From positions 1 to 64,000 of IMG/VR virus record IMGVR_UViG_3300015371_000029: a stretch of DNA of 64,000 nt. The stretch is one strand, 5' to 3'. This document shows, piece after piece, positions 6,906 to 14,405 of the stretch. Position 1 is the stretch's first letter. Each line of letters starts with the position of its first letter. Below the pieces are notes generated by a model. It was not told the origin of the DNA, did no database searches, and worked only from the letters and a program-made list of their open reading frames with translations. The DNA is from a virus. A program made the position numbers and the translations under genes.

Positions 6906-7085
6906 GAATTGTGTGGACGAGCAGGCAGAGAAACGAGGTAGGAGGATGCCATATTCTCAGGGCCTCGCTGTTGCTTCTACCTTAACCCTCTAGGACAATG
7001 TCCTTGGTGTGACTGGCAAAGAGCTTTGACTCATCCACAGCTATCGTGCAACCTCCTAGTTTAGCTTAGGGCATCACCCGGCTTT
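6906..7085. other. Unassigned gap, possibly decayed cassette
   Basis: No supported gene. On the minus strand an AGGAGG (about 7050) precedes a possible 18-codon frame (GTG..DESKLFASHTKDIVLEG) with poor spacing. A GGACATTGTCC palindrome lies near 6992. With the start-less leader at 7086-7163 this looks like a cassette that lost its gene. Confidence 0.4.
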
Positions 7086-7163
7086 CACCGTATGATACCC
7101 TCCGTCCTGCGGGCCTTATTGCCCCGTCTGGAGCGGGTTAGGCTCCAGTCGGCGCAGCAATGC
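7086..7163 (-). promoter_or_regulatory. Orphan array leader without a downstream gene
   Basis: Leftward: CTGGAGC-CTAACC-CGCTCCAG, then GGGCAATAAGGCCC, then GGACGGAGGGTATC. The sequence after the RBS (ATACGGTGAAAGCC) gives no ORF longer than a few codons in any frame near it. Confidence 0.65.
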
Positions 7164-7451
7164 CTAGATGCCTGCGCTTCTCTTGTTGGTGATCATCTCG
7201 CGAACCTCGACGGGATCGAGACCTGTGAACTCCCATTGGTCGTTGAGCCAGACGTAGGCTGCCTGGAAGGATTCGCCCATGTCGATCAGGCCGATGGTGT
7301 AGTCCCTGGTTTTCTCCCAGAGCCTTAGCCTCAGCCTCTCGATGTACAGATCGTACATGGTGCTCATGTGCGGGAAATCACCCTTGATGTCCCGAGCAGC
7401 CGCATCTGCTATCGCTCGTAGCAGTTGATCCTGATTCGTTGAAACGCTCAT
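7164..7451 (-). CDS. Protein of unknown function
   Basis: 95 residues, mainly helical (DQLLRAIADAAARDIKG, MYDLYIERLRLRLWEKTRDY). The ATG overlaps the stop of 7448-7666 (ATGA), so it is coupled. No motif recognised. Confidence 0.75.
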   Translation of the reverse strand: MSVSTNQDQLLRAIADAAARDIKGDFPHMSTMYDLYIERLRLRLWEKTRDYTIGLIDMGESFQAAYVWLNDQWEFTGLDPVEVREMITNKRSAGI

Positions 7452-7666
7452 GAATCGAGGATCGACTTCGCATCGTTCTCCAGCCTGACGTACATGTCAC
7501 GGATCTCTGACCAGTGTTCATGGTAGTGCCTGGCTGTTGCGCGTTCGTGCATCGTTGTCGCTGCGTCGATCTTCTGCCGATAGTCCTCGGCCTGTTGCGT
7601 TGCCTCCCGGCGTCGGTCGCCGATCAACCTCGCAATTCGGAGAGCCTTTTCCTCCGCAGTTTGCAA
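7448..7666 (-). CDS. Helical protein with TTG start
   Basis: 72 residues from a TTG at 7664-7666 placed correctly behind AAAGGAGGGGTACAGA; no nearby in-frame ATG exists. Continuous charged helix (EEKALRIARLIGDRRREATQQ..HYHEHWSEIRDMYVRLEND), likely coiled coil. Function unknown. Confidence 0.7.
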   Translation of the reverse strand: MQTAEEKALRIARLIGDRRREATQQAEDYRQKIDAATTMHERATARHYHEHWSEIRDMYVRLENDAKSILDS

Positions 7667-7782
7667 TCTGTACCCCTCCTTTGGTCGGTTGGAGCCGGTA
7701 GCTCCGGGCCAATGCCCCGAAGGGCAGAGACCCGCAGCACCCAGCCGGAGGGTATTTGGCGGGATGCGCTATGGAGGATGAC
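7667..7782 (-). promoter_or_regulatory. Array leader: two hairpins plus strong RBS
   Basis: Leftward: GCCC-TTCG-GGGC inside a longer CTCTGCCC..GGGCATTGG arm, then GGAGC-TACCG-GCTCC, then AAAGGAGGGGTACAGA before the TTG. Confidence 0.75.
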
Positions 7783-8397
7783 TTACTCCTCCACTCCTGC
7801 AATTGCCCTCAGCTGCTTCGTGATGCTGTCGTTCGACGCGAGGTTGAACGCCTCTTCGTACTTGGCGAACGCCTCTTCCTCCAGGAAGTGCATCCTGACG
7901 TCCATGACCGGCTGTCCTTCCCTGGTCACGAGACCTTCCTGCTCAAGGATGTCCTCCCAGGTCGAATCGTCTGCCATCTCGCCGGAGATGCGCGGGTAGG
8001 GCATCCGATCCATGACCTCAGGGTCGCCGTCGTCGATCTTCTGGAGCAGCTCCTTGGCTCGCTCGGCCTCGACGTCATTCGGCAGCCACCAGCTAGCAGC
8101 CGCCTCGCCGTCGTCCTTGCCGCGCTCGGCGGCAACGTGCTCGGCCCAGGTCTCGCTAACGAGCTGACGGATCGCTTCGACAATCGCGCCGAGATGACGC
8201 GATCCCTCGACCTTTCCGCCCTTCTTGTCGAACTGCTCGTTACAGACCCACATCGCCTTGGACGAGTTGAGCCAGTCGTACTTGACGTCGTGCGCTTCAA
8301 GGCCGTGGATGAACTCGTCGGCCATCTCTTTGATGAGCGGATCCTGCTTCAGCCTATCGACAACTTCTTGATAGTGCTCAGCTCTCATGCTGAACAA
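7783..8397 (-). CDS. Protein of unknown function, TTG start
   Basis: 204 residues from a TTG at 8395-8397, chosen because AAGGAGGGATACA precedes it at the array's usual spacing; an ATG three codons later (MRAEHYQEV) is the alternative. Acidic and helical, with a W-rich centre (SETWAEHVAAERGKDDGEAAASWWLP). No domain recognised. It is one of the larger products of the left bank. Confidence 0.75.
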   Translation of the reverse strand: MFSMRAEHYQEVVDRLKQDPLIKEMADEFIHGLEAHDVKYDWLNSSKAMWVCNEQFDKKGGKVEGSRHLGAIVEAIRQLVSETWAEHVAAERGKDDGEAAASWWLPNDVEAERAKELLQKIDDGDPEVMDRMPYPRISGEMADDSTWEDILEQEGLVTREGQPVMDVRMHFLEEEAFAKYEEAFNLASNDSITKQLRAIAGVEE

Positions 8398-8481
8398 TGT
8401 ATCCCTCCTTATTTTCTGGCTAAGTAGCGGGATGCTACCGAACCGGACAGCGCATGTCTGCCCGATCCGCTAGACGCCTGC
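8398..8481 (-). promoter_or_regulatory. Array leader: two hairpins plus strong RBS
   Basis: Leftward: CGGGCAG-ACATGCG-CTGTCCG, then GTAGC-ATCCC-GCTAC, then AAGGAGGGATACA before the TTG. Confidence 0.75.
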
Positions 8482-8754
8482 TTACGAAATGATCTTGATG
8501 ATGTGGTACGGAAGATGGTCGCCCTGATGTCCACCGGGCTGAAGATGCTGCCAGATCTCAGCGCCGTCGTCCCGTAGCAACTCGGCGACACGGTTCAGGA
8601 TCTTCGCGATCATCGCCGTCAGCTCTTCCATCGGATCACCGCCGCCGACCGAAATCAGGCTGGCCATGTTCTGTGCGATGAACTCGACCGGCCGACCCTG
8701 CTCTGCTTCCTGCAGGATCAGCCAGGCTCCGAGCCTATCAGCTTCTGTATACAT
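8482..8754 (-). CDS. Protein of unknown function
   Basis: 90 residues behind AAAAGGAGGGTACCA. Largely helical with a glycine break (SLISVGGGDPMEELTAMIAKILNRVAELL) and a His-rich end (QHLQPGGHQGDHLPYHIIK). Single-gene cassette. Confidence 0.75.
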   Translation of the reverse strand: MYTEADRLGAWLILQEAEQGRPVEFIAQNMASLISVGGGDPMEELTAMIAKILNRVAELLRDDGAEIWQHLQPGGHQGDHLPYHIIKIIS

Positions 8755-8818
8755 TGGTACCCTCCTTTTATTGGACGTGATGTCCGGCCCGCTCCGCTTC
8801 TACGGAGCGGTCCGCACC
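8755..8818 (-). promoter_or_regulatory. Array leader: two hairpins plus strong RBS
   Basis: Leftward: CCGCTCCG-TAGAAG-CGGAGCGG, GGAC-ATCAC-GTCC, AAAAGGAGGGTACCA. Confidence 0.85.
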
Positions 8819-9022
8819 TCACGGTTCCAGGTGCTTCATCCTGCCTTCCGGCCTCAGTTGCTCCTCGATCAGCATTGTCGTGAGCTTATTGCTCACCCGC
8901 TCGCTGAGTGGCGTTACCTTGAACGGGATCGTCCTGATGAGAATGTCCATCAGGTTATCGACATCTGGCTGAGTCGCCGGAATCTCCGGTGATCCGAGAG
9001 CGATGACGAGGTAGCGGATCAT
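8819..9022 (-). CDS. Small protein of unknown function
   Basis: 67 residues. The ATG overlaps the stop of the DUF2786 gene (ATGA), so the two are co-translated. Mixed alpha/beta (MIRYLVIALGSPEIP..ILIRTIPFKVTPLSERVSN). No family recognised. Confidence 0.75.
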   Translation of the reverse strand: MIRYLVIALGSPEIPATQPDVDNLMDILIRTIPFKVTPLSERVSNKLTTMLIEEQLRPEGRMKHLEP

Positions 9023-10023
9023 GACGGCAGCTGGCCTTTCTTGTCTCCCCGAACCTGCTCGCCCTGGGGCACAATCCGGGCATCTGCTCCGGCCTTGCCG
9101 CCTTGAACGCGAGCCGACCAGTCGATGCTCCGGCCGTAGCGGTAGCTCGTTGCACGACGCTTCGCCTTGACCGGCTTACGAGCTGCCGAGCAACGCTCGC
9201 ACTGGCAGTCGTCCGGATGAGGACGCAGCTCCGGGAAGTCATCGAACAACGCTTCCCGAGCCTGCTCGCGGATGTCACGAACGGCCAGGGCCATCGAGTT
9301 GCTAGACGACTCCTGCCGCTGACCTTGCATCTCATCGAACCGACGCTTGATCGTGGCGACGTAGCCGTCCATGAACGACAGCGCCCAGGTCGTTGGATGC
9401 ATCCGGATCCGTTCCTCGTCCGGGTGATGCGCGGCGAGATGCCTGTCGTAGGCACGCTTCATCGCTCCCTTGTCGTTCGTCTTGACGCCGCCGGTGCCGT
9501 TCGGGATCACCCATTCGGGCCGACCGGCCCAGATGGCGATGTCCGTGTACTTCATGCCGGCGTTCTTGGCGTTGTAGACGTTGTGTCCAAGGGACAGTGA
9601 CGGATCGAACTTCGGCTTCAGACGCAGTGACATCTGAAGGAAGAGGTCGGTGAAGAGCAGTTCCAGATAGCTCAAGTCCGACGGCATGCCGTACACCGCC
9701 TGCTTCAGCTCCTTGTGATTCCAGACGGAGCTGGATGTGTAGCAGCGGCAGAACGTGACGCAGTACGTCCAGAGCCAGTGGATCCTCTGCCGGACATCGT
9801 AGTCGATGCCCTTCAGCTCCGTGTACCAGGACACATCCATGTCACGGCGTTCTACGATCTTCGCCTTCTTGTCGTCATGGAGCAGAAGCAGGGCCTGGTC
9901 GATGGCATACTTCTCCATCAACTGGTCGGCCTTGGCGAGGAATGACTCGCGCTCCGCTTCGAACTCCGTGGCGTTCGCCTTGGCGATCAACCCTCGGACT
10001 CGTCTTAGGATGTCTTCAGACAT
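9019..10023 (-). CDS. DUF2786 domain protein
   Basis: 334 residues. The N-terminus (4-45: ILRRVRGLIAKANATEFEAE..KADQLMEKYAID) is a clear DUF2786 domain, which in phage proteins is usually followed, as here, by a longer conserved region (about 60-240). A CQCERC knuckle near residue 281 and a basic tail suggest nucleic-acid contact. The molecular role of DUF2786 is not known; some family members sit in defence or phage accessory loci. It is the largest gene of the left bank. Confidence 0.85.
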   Translation of the reverse strand: MSEDILRRVRGLIAKANATEFEAERESFLAKADQLMEKYAIDQALLLLHDDKKAKIVERRDMDVSWYTELKGIDYDVRQRIHWLWTYCVTFCRCYTSSSVWNHKELKQAVYGMPSDLSYLELLFTDLFLQMSLRLKPKFDPSLSLGHNVYNAKNAGMKYTDIAIWAGRPEWVIPNGTGGVKTNDKGAMKRAYDRHLAAHHPDEERIRMHPTTWALSFMDGYVATIKRRFDEMQGQRQESSSNSMALAVRDIREQAREALFDDFPELRPHPDDCQCERCSAARKPVKAKRRATSYRYGRSIDWSARVQGGKAGADARIVPQGEQVRGDKKGQLPS

Positions 10024-10091
10024 GCGGTACCCTCCTTTAGTTGCTAGTGGACATGAAGTCCGAACCGGGCTTTCTCAGCCCGATTCGCACG
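10024..10091 (-). promoter_or_regulatory. Array leader: two hairpins plus strong RBS
   Basis: Leftward: TCGGGCT-GAGA-AAGCCCGG, GGAC-TTCAT-GTCC, AAAGGAGGGTACCGC. Confidence 0.85.
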
Positions 10092-10385
10092 TCATCTCTT
10101 CTTGGGTTCTTTCGGCTCGCTGCGTCGCCTCTCCATCTCCCGGTCGAACTCGGGCTGACTGCGGATGAAGTTGGCGCAAGGAGCCAGGCCGGGGCCGACA
10201 CTCGCGATGACGTAATCGACGTTGCTGACCGTCGTCATGCTGAGATAGAGCTTGCGACCCTCGATGACGATGCTGTCGTCGCCTGCCTCAAAAGCCGCGA
10301 GGATCGCGATGCGGTGATCGAACAGCTCGAACAGCTCGAATGTCTTCGGCTTCTTGTCATCCACTGGCGCTATGCGCTTTCGCAC
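10092..10385 (-). CDS. Protein of unknown function, GTG start
   Basis: 97 residues from a GTG 9 nt after GGAGGG, a slightly longer gap than usual because the normal position reads ACG-TAG. Beta-rich centre (DSIVIEGRKLYLSMTTVSNVDYVIASV) and a charged, probably disordered tail (EMERRRSEPKEPKKR). Confidence 0.7.
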   Translation of the reverse strand: MRKRIAPVDDKKPKTFELFELFDHRIAILAAFEAGDDSIVIEGRKLYLSMTTVSNVDYVIASVGPGLAPCANFIRSQPEFDREMERRRSEPKEPKKR

Positions 10386-10456
10386 TACGTTACACCCTCC
10401 TTCGCTATGGGCAGTATGCCCCGGAGAGGAGCTTAGTTGAAGCTCCTCAACGGCGC
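10386..10456 (-). promoter_or_regulatory. Array leader: two hairpins plus strong RBS
   Basis: Leftward: GAGGAGCTT-CAACT-AAGCTCCTC, GGGC-ATACT-GCCC, AAGGAGGGTGTAACGTA before the GTG. Confidence 0.8.
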
Positions 10457-10657
10457 TTACCGTTTCTTGCGCGTCCAGCCTTCGCGCTTCTTCATGAAGT
10501 CGAGCGCAGCATCTCCCATGAGTATGTAGTGGTCGATGACTTCGCCGTCCTTGATGATCTCGACGCTGTACTGCTTGTGATCGACGCGATCCTGGAAGGG
10601 TGTCGCGACGACCTGGTTGCCGGTTTTCGTATACAGGATGACTGTCGTATCGCTCAT
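10457..10657 (-). CDS. Small protein of unknown function
   Basis: 66 residues. The ATG overlaps the stop of the KTSC gene (ATGA). The pattern of short strands and a terminal helix (VILYTKTGNQVVATPFQD, YSVEIIKDGEVIDHYI, DAALDFMKKREG) suggests a small beta sheet with a helix. Confidence 0.75.
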   Translation of the reverse strand: MSDTTVILYTKTGNQVVATPFQDRVDHKQYSVEIIKDGEVIDHYILMGDAALDFMKKREGWTRKKR

Positions 10658-10950
10658 CTATACGGCCCCAGTTTCAGGCCTTCGTACTGGTTCCTGATCC
10701 TTGTGTTGATGTAGCGGCCCGTACTCGTGGAGTAGGCGGCAGCGACTGCTCGTTGCCGGCTTACTCCGTAGTACACATAGATCGCGTCGGACTTGTACTG
10801 TACGTACATGTTGCCGGCGTTATCCCAGCCGATCCTCTTCACATTGGAGCTGTCGATTTCTCGCCAGTTGACGAAGACATCCTGTGCCGGCCACATGCCG
10901 CCGCCGGGGATCCGGAGCGGCATCGAGTCGAGCTTCCTTGTGACAGGCAT
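10654..10950 (-). CDS. KTSC domain protein
   Basis: 98 residues from the ATG at 10948-10950, which overlaps the upstream TAA (TAATG); longer in-frame starts run through the neighbouring gene. Residues 31-90 (EIDSSNVKRIGWDNAGNMYV..VYYGVSRQRAVAAAYSTSTGRYINTRIRNQYE) match the KTSC domain: strand pair, V-Y-Y-Y-GV turn, helix, then GRY-x-N-x-x-I-R. KTSC occurs in short phage and bacterial proteins and fused to nucleic-acid enzymes; its function is unclear. It is the middle gene of a coupled trio. Confidence 0.85.
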   Translation of the reverse strand: MPVTRKLDSMPLRIPGGGMWPAQDVFVNWREIDSSNVKRIGWDNAGNMYVQYKSDAIYVYYGVSRQRAVAAAYSTSTGRYINTRIRNQYEGLKLGPYR

Positions 10951-11156
10951 TACTTCATCTCCCTGAACTCGATGACGAAGTGACGAACGGGGAGACCGGA
11001 GATGCCGTGCTTCGGCTTCGCCGTGAGCATCCATTCGTCAGCACCGTGGCTTTGGTCTATGTTGAACACATAGCCCTCGGCCGTACTGGCGTTAGTGATC
11101 TGCCTGAGGCTTCGATCAAGCCGTTCGACGACCCATTCTATCAGGTCTTCTGGCAT
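10950..11156 (-). CDS. Small protein of unknown function
   Basis: 68 residues behind AAGGAGGGTACCAAGA. An N-terminal helix (EDLIEWVVERLDRSLRQI) leads into a beta region (YVFNIDQSHGADEWMLTAKP). It heads the trio with the KTSC gene. Confidence 0.75.
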   Translation of the reverse strand: MPEDLIEWVVERLDRSLRQITNASTAEGYVFNIDQSHGADEWMLTAKPKHGISGLPVRHFVIEFREMK

Positions 11157-11281
11157 TCTTGGTACCCTCCTTGGTTAGGTGCGAGCGCACCGGGTGCCCA
11201 CATTTTGTGTGGGACACCGCTACGTTCATTCGCGCAACCCCCGAGGCTCCGGGGTTAGACAACTAGCCTGAACGGACGAAG
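11157..11281 (-). promoter_or_regulatory. Array leader plus extra terminator-like hairpin
   Basis: Leftward: AACCCCG-GAGCC-TCGGGGGTT (extra hairpin after the upstream stop), then GGTGTCCCACA/TGTGGGCACC, GGTGCG-CT-CGCACC, CAAGGAGGGTACC. Confidence 0.8.
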
Positions 11282-11671
11282 CTAGGACGGGCGTGGTGGC
11301 CAGGAAAGCGGGGCAGGGTCGATCCAGGCCCCTGGTGTGCACGGCTTCTCGGACGGCTTCACCGCGTGGGTCTTGTTGCAGTAGGTGCAGTACACGAGAA
11401 CGCTTCGCTCGTGCTTGTAGTCATGCTCGCACGAGGGATCGTAGTCTTGCATGAGATCCCAAGTGGTGAACTCGCCCGCGATGTAGGCTTCGTACACCCG
11501 CGTCGCAGTTGCTCGGTCGGTGTAGAAGCGGTTGATCTCGCCGTACTGGTCGTCGAACTTGAGGCGAACTGAGAGACCTTCATCGCCCGTGGTGTTCTGG
11601 TACCAGCGTACTCGGCGGGTCGTCCGCTTCATCGGCCGATCCGACTGCCAGCTCTTATGTAAGGCCCTCAT
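11282..11671 (-). CDS. Zinc-binding protein of unknown function
   Basis: 129 residues. The N-terminus is basic, the middle helical, and C81, H83, C95 and C98 (CEHDY..VYCTYC) form a plausible zinc knuckle. The ATG overlaps the stop of 11668-11883 (ATGA). Confidence 0.75.
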   Translation of the reverse strand: MRALHKSWQSDRPMKRTTRRVRWYQNTTGDEGLSVRLKFDDQYGEINRFYTDRATATRVYEAYIAGEFTTWDLMQDYDPSCEHDYKHERSVLVYCTYCNKTHAVKPSEKPCTPGAWIDPAPLSWPPRPS

Positions 11672-11883
11672 GTGCCGTACTTGGCCTCGTAGTACCTGTC
11701 GTAGTCGCCTGTATCAGGCGGCCAAGGCAGGCCGTGCTTCTCGGCGTGACGCTTCCCGCCGGCAACGGCTTCTGCGTCCCAGTCCGACTCCTTCCAAGGG
11801 CCGATGTGTGGCGGCCCGTCGTTCATCTCGTCGGCGAGTGAGGCGTAATCCTCCTCATCCATCTCTTCGCTGAGCTTACTCAT
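11668..11883 (-). CDS. Small acidic protein of unknown function
   Basis: 71 residues from the ATG behind AGGAGGGTACCA; upstream in-frame sequence is leader. Acidic N-terminus (SEEMDEEDYASLADEMND) and aromatic-rich C-terminus (GDYDRYYEAKYG). No motif recognised. Confidence 0.75.
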   Translation of the reverse strand: MSKLSEEMDEEDYASLADEMNDGPPHIGPWKESDWDAEAVAGGKRHAEKHGLPWPPDTGDYDRYYEAKYGT

Positions 11884-11955
11884 TGGTACCCTCCTATTTG
11901 GTTCGTTCATGGAGCCTGTGCTCCTGCCCCGAAGCTCGTCGGGGCAGCAGAACAT
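11884..11955 (-). promoter_or_regulatory. Array leader: two hairpins plus strong RBS
   Basis: Leftward: CTGCCCCG-ACGAGCTT-CGGGGCAG, GGAGC-ACAG-GCTCC, ATAGGAGGGTACCA. Confidence 0.85.
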
Positions 11956-12339
11956 TCACCAGTCGAGATCGTGCGACCCATCGGGCCAGACGATGTAGAG
12001 CGGCTTGGCTGCTCTGCGGGTCTCGCGGATCACCATCCAGGTGCCGCTGCCGCGCCGCATCTCGTTCCGACCGAACGGTGTCGTGACCACGATGTCGGAG
12101 ACCTTGACGATCTCGCGGTTGCGCTTACGGTTCTGCTCTGCGTCACCGCCCGGATGTGGGACGGTCTCGTAGCCGAGCTGCTTAGAGATCCGCAGCATCT
12201 GCTTATCCGCGCCATCCTCGCACATGCCGTTGTGCAGATAGGACTTACCCTTGCGCAATGTCCGCAAGAGCATCTTGACCGTCGTGATCTGCTGTTCGGT
12301 CATTCCTCGGCGGGTGCCCGAGAAGCCAACGTGAATCAC
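11956..12339 (-). CDS. SLOG/DprA-like nucleotide-binding protein
   Basis: 127 residues from a GTG behind AAAGGAGGGTATCAGCT. It has a Rossmann-like start (IHVGFSGTRRGMTEQQ, 2-17), a central HNGMCEDGADK segment, DIVVTTPFG (about 82-90) and a GSGTWMVIR-x-R helix. This is the pattern of phage SLOG-superfamily proteins, which bind nucleotides or nucleotide-derived signals. The ligand cannot be told from sequence. SLOG proteins occur in both phage metabolism and defence signalling. Confidence 0.75.
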   Translation of the reverse strand: MIHVGFSGTRRGMTEQQITTVKMLLRTLRKGKSYLHNGMCEDGADKQMLRISKQLGYETVPHPGGDAEQNRKRNREIVKVSDIVVTTPFGRNEMRRGSGTWMVIRETRRAAKPLYIVWPDGSHDLDW

Positions 12340-12414
12340 AGCTGATACCCTCCTTTGCTATGGTGCGAGCGCACCGGGTGCTGCCCCACCGCAGAGGGGC
12401 AGACACCGCTGTGC
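12340..12414 (-). promoter_or_regulatory. Array leader: two hairpins plus strong RBS
   Basis: Leftward: GGTGT lock, CTGCCCC-TCTGCGGT-GGGGCAG, CACCCGG lock, GGTGCG-CT-CGCACC, AAAGGAGGGTATCAGCT before the GTG. Confidence 0.85.
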
Positions 12415-12891
12415 TCAGTTGTTCTTTCGGAGCCAGTGCTCCTCGTGCTTCTTGTTGTCCGCGATGCTGACGACCTCGATGTTGTTGTAGTCGCCGTAGT
12501 CTTCCTCGGTCATCTGCTTCGCCAGCTCGGGCGACGTGGCCGAGACGACATCCCAGAAGCGGATGTAGCCGTCCTTGTCCGCGCCATCTTCGTTCGGGCC
12601 GTAAAACGAGCCGCGCACCAGGTAGCGGTGCTCGGTTGTGCCGACCTTGTTGAAGCTGTAGCGGGCGTCGGCGATGTAGCAGTTGTTCGTCCGCACCTTC
12701 GCGCTGATCTCGGCCATCATCTTCTCGGCCTCTTCCAGCGTACGGAACTGCATCGCCTTGTCCGCGTCGTCGCGAGCGCCGCTGGCGCTGAAGCGCGGCT
12801 TGTCCTCATCGAAGTCCCATTCGCGAAACGTGCCTCGCGTCGGGCTTTCGATGATGAAATACTCGCCGAAGTTGTGCATGCTAAGAGGCAC
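12415..12891 (-). CDS. Protein of unknown function
   Basis: 158 residues from a GTG at 12889-12891, with GAGGTGATC upstream in the preceding gene; an ATG at 12879 (MHNFGEYF) is an equally possible start. It overlaps the previous stop by 11 nt. Strand-rich ends flank a helix (TLEEAEKMMAEISAKV). No domain recognised. Confidence 0.7.
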   Translation of the reverse strand: MPLSMHNFGEYFIIESPTRGTFREWDFDEDKPRFSASGARDDADKAMQFRTLEEAEKMMAEISAKVRTNNCYIADARYSFNKVGTTEHRYLVRGSFYGPNEDGADKDGYIRFWDVVSATSPELAKQMTEEDYGDYNNIEVVSIADNKKHEEHWLRKNN

Positions 12892-13144
12892 TGACGATCA
12901 CCTCGACGGTCGAGGATGCGACCAGCATCTGTCCGAGTCCGGTGCCGAGGTTCGGGCTGGCACGGAACTCCTTGTAGTGCTCCTCGCAACCATTTCCCCA
13001 AGACCCGAAGACCGTGGGGAAGTCGTACTCAGCCGTCTTGTCGCACTGGAAGTTGCACCGAGGCAACGTACTGACCTCGATGATCTGGTGCGGAACCAGC
13101 GTGACCGACTCGCCGTTGAGACGCTTACCTACCTTGCGTTTCAT
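12881..13144 (-). CDS. Protein of unknown function
   Basis: 87 residues from the ATG behind AGGAGGGTACCC. A basic start (MKRKVGKRLNGES), three Cys (CNFQCDK.., GCEEHYKE) and a final hydrophobic strand. CxxxC and a distal C-x-x-H could bind metal. Longer in-frame reading would cross the leader. Confidence 0.75.
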   Translation of the reverse strand: MKRKVGKRLNGESVTLVPHQIIEVSTLPRCNFQCDKTAEYDFPTVFGSWGNGCEEHYKEFRASPNLGTGLGQMLVASSTVEVIVSAS

Positions 13145-13227
13145 GGGTACCCTCCTATTTTGTTCTGGAGCGGGTGCTCCGAGCGCCGCCCGGTGTAACT
13201 TAGTTGGGCGGCGTTGCGCAGGATCCG
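13145..13227 (-). promoter_or_regulatory. Array leader: two hairpins plus strong RBS
   Basis: Leftward: CGCCGCCC / GGGCGGCG stem whose loop contains AACTAAGTTAC, GGAGC-ACCC-GCTCC, ATAGGAGGGTACCC. Confidence 0.85.
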
Positions 13228-13425
13228 CTATTCGACGGGCTTGTAGAGGTTCAGGCCCAGCTTCAGCTCGGTGTCCGGGACATCGATGTTGCCGGCGGTC
13301 GTCGCGAACATCTCGCTGCTGCCGGACTTGGACTTCCCGAACGACTTGCTGATGTCGCACACGATGGTCAGCTTCTTGTTCTTGCCCGTTCCGCTGACCG
13401 TCATCTCGACGTTCTTTGCTGGCAT
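13228..13425 (-). CDS. Conserved small phage protein
   Basis: 65 residues from the ATG behind AGGAGGGTACCGAA. KNVEMTVSG..KLTIVCDISKSFGKSKSGSS..FATTAGN resembles a short protein found in many phages and some bacteria with the same strand-strand-SKSG-turn pattern; its function is not known. Confidence 0.75.
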   Translation of the reverse strand: MPAKNVEMTVSGTGKNKKLTIVCDISKSFGKSKSGSSEMFATTAGNIDVPDTELKLGLNLYKPVE

Positions 13426-13513
13426 TTCGGTACCCTCCTTTTGGTAGTTAATGGCCGGTGCAAGTAGCTTATGCACCGGGTGCCATCCCTTTCGAGATGG
13501 ACACCGCTACATA
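13426..13513 (-). promoter_or_regulatory. Array leader: two hairpins plus strong RBS
   Basis: Leftward: GCGGTGT lock, CCATC-TCGAAAGG-GATGG, CACCCGG lock, GGTGCA-TAAGCTACT-TGCACC, AAAAGGAGGGTACC. Confidence 0.85.
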
Positions 13514-13768
13514 CTACTCGGCGAGTTGCTTGTTCAGCTCTCTGATGCGAACCTTCGCCTCCAGTTCGCGAACCTCTTGCTCGGCGGGACTGAGCGAGGC
13601 GACCTGATTGACGGGACTGCGCAGCGCGCAGATGAGTACGCCGATCCAGCCCAGAAGAACTCCCCAGACCCAGCCGTTCGACCGGCCCTTGCCCGTGGCG
13701 ATGTGCTGTGAGAGCCAGATCGCTGCGACCCATGAGCCGAACCAGAAGAGAACGATGATTGCTGCCAT
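13514..13768 (-). CDS. Two-pass membrane protein
   Basis: 84 residues. Two hydrophobic segments (about 2-20 and 32-50: WVWGVLLGWIGVLICAL) flank a short GKGRSN loop, then a cytoplasmic helix (ELEAKVRIRELNKQLAE). Small two-pass proteins of this shape are often superinfection-exclusion or membrane-modifying factors in phages, but this is not shown here. Confidence 0.75.
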   Translation of the reverse strand: MAAIIVLFWFGSWVAAIWLSQHIATGKGRSNGWVWGVLLGWIGVLICALRSPVNQVASLSPAEQEVRELEAKVRIRELNKQLAE

Positions 13769-13847
13769 TTTGGCACCCTCCTATTTGGGTTTTGTGTGGG
13801 CGAAATTGCCCGGTCGGGGCTTACGCAGCCCCGCCCGCGCGATTGCG
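13769..13847 (-). promoter_or_regulatory. Array leader: two hairpins plus strong RBS
   Basis: Leftward: CGGGGCT-GCGTA-AGCCCCG, GGGCAATTTCGCCC, AATAGGAGGGTGCCAA. Confidence 0.8.
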
Positions 13848-14327
13848 CTACATGTGTTCGACGAACTTTACCGACTGGCTCTCTCGACCATCGAGAGACA
13901 TCGTTCCGACTCGCCAGATGCACTCTCCTTGCTCTACGAACTCGACGGTGACGTACAGCGCAGGTTCACCGTCCCAGTTGACGTGGAAGCCCTGCTTACG
14001 CGGCGAGCTGTCCGAGACATCCAGTTCGACCGATGGGAGTCGGAGCATCCCGCCGACCACAACCGGCTGCGGCTGCTTGACTAGCTTACCGTGGAAGTGT
14101 TCCATGACTTCCTTCGGCGGCTCGCCCTGATCGGCCGGCAGGTCTGACCAGGTCATCCATTCGTCGCCCGGATCCTTGAGGTCGATGACGTCGCCGCGCA
14201 GCCGGAACTCCAACCGTTCGGGGCCTTCGGCCTCGGTCATCGTGACGGTGTAGCGGAACTCGTAGATCGCTCCATCCGGACTTATCCAAAGGCAAGTCGG
14301 ACTGGTGGGATCGTTGACGATCTCCAT
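13848..14327 (-). CDS. Beta-rich protein of unknown function
   Basis: 159 residues behind AAGGAGGGTACCAAC. Alternating strands throughout (AIYEFRYTVTMTEAEG, RLEFRLRGDVIDL, PALYVTVEFVEQGECIWRV). No motif recognised. Single-gene cassette. Confidence 0.75.
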   Translation of the reverse strand: MEIVNDPTSPTCLWISPDGAIYEFRYTVTMTEAEGPERLEFRLRGDVIDLKDPGDEWMTWSDLPADQGEPPKEVMEHFHGKLVKQPQPVVVGGMLRLPSVELDVSDSSPRKQGFHVNWDGEPALYVTVEFVEQGECIWRVGTMSLDGRESQSVKFVEHM

Positions 14328-14405
14328 GTTGGTACCCTCCTTCGTAGCTTAGCATGGGCAGATGCCCGGATGCCCCATCGTTAGATGGGGACACCGCGCT
14401 ACTGC
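14328..14405 (-). promoter_or_regulatory. Array leader: two hairpins plus strong RBS
   Basis: Leftward: GCGGTGT lock, CCCCATC-TAAC-GATGGGG, GGGCATCTGCCC, a CTAAGCTAC spacer, AAGGAGGGTACCAAC. Confidence 0.85.

Noticed and set aside
6906-7010. 35-codon minus-strand frame starting MASSYLVSLPARP
   Set aside because: It has only a weak RBS and runs through the leader hairpins, so it is unlikely to be a gene.
7756-8427. 223-codon plus-strand frame with GGAGGGTAT upstream
   Set aside because: Antisense to the coding frame at 7783-8397, which has the array leader; the plus-strand composition is that of a shadow frame.
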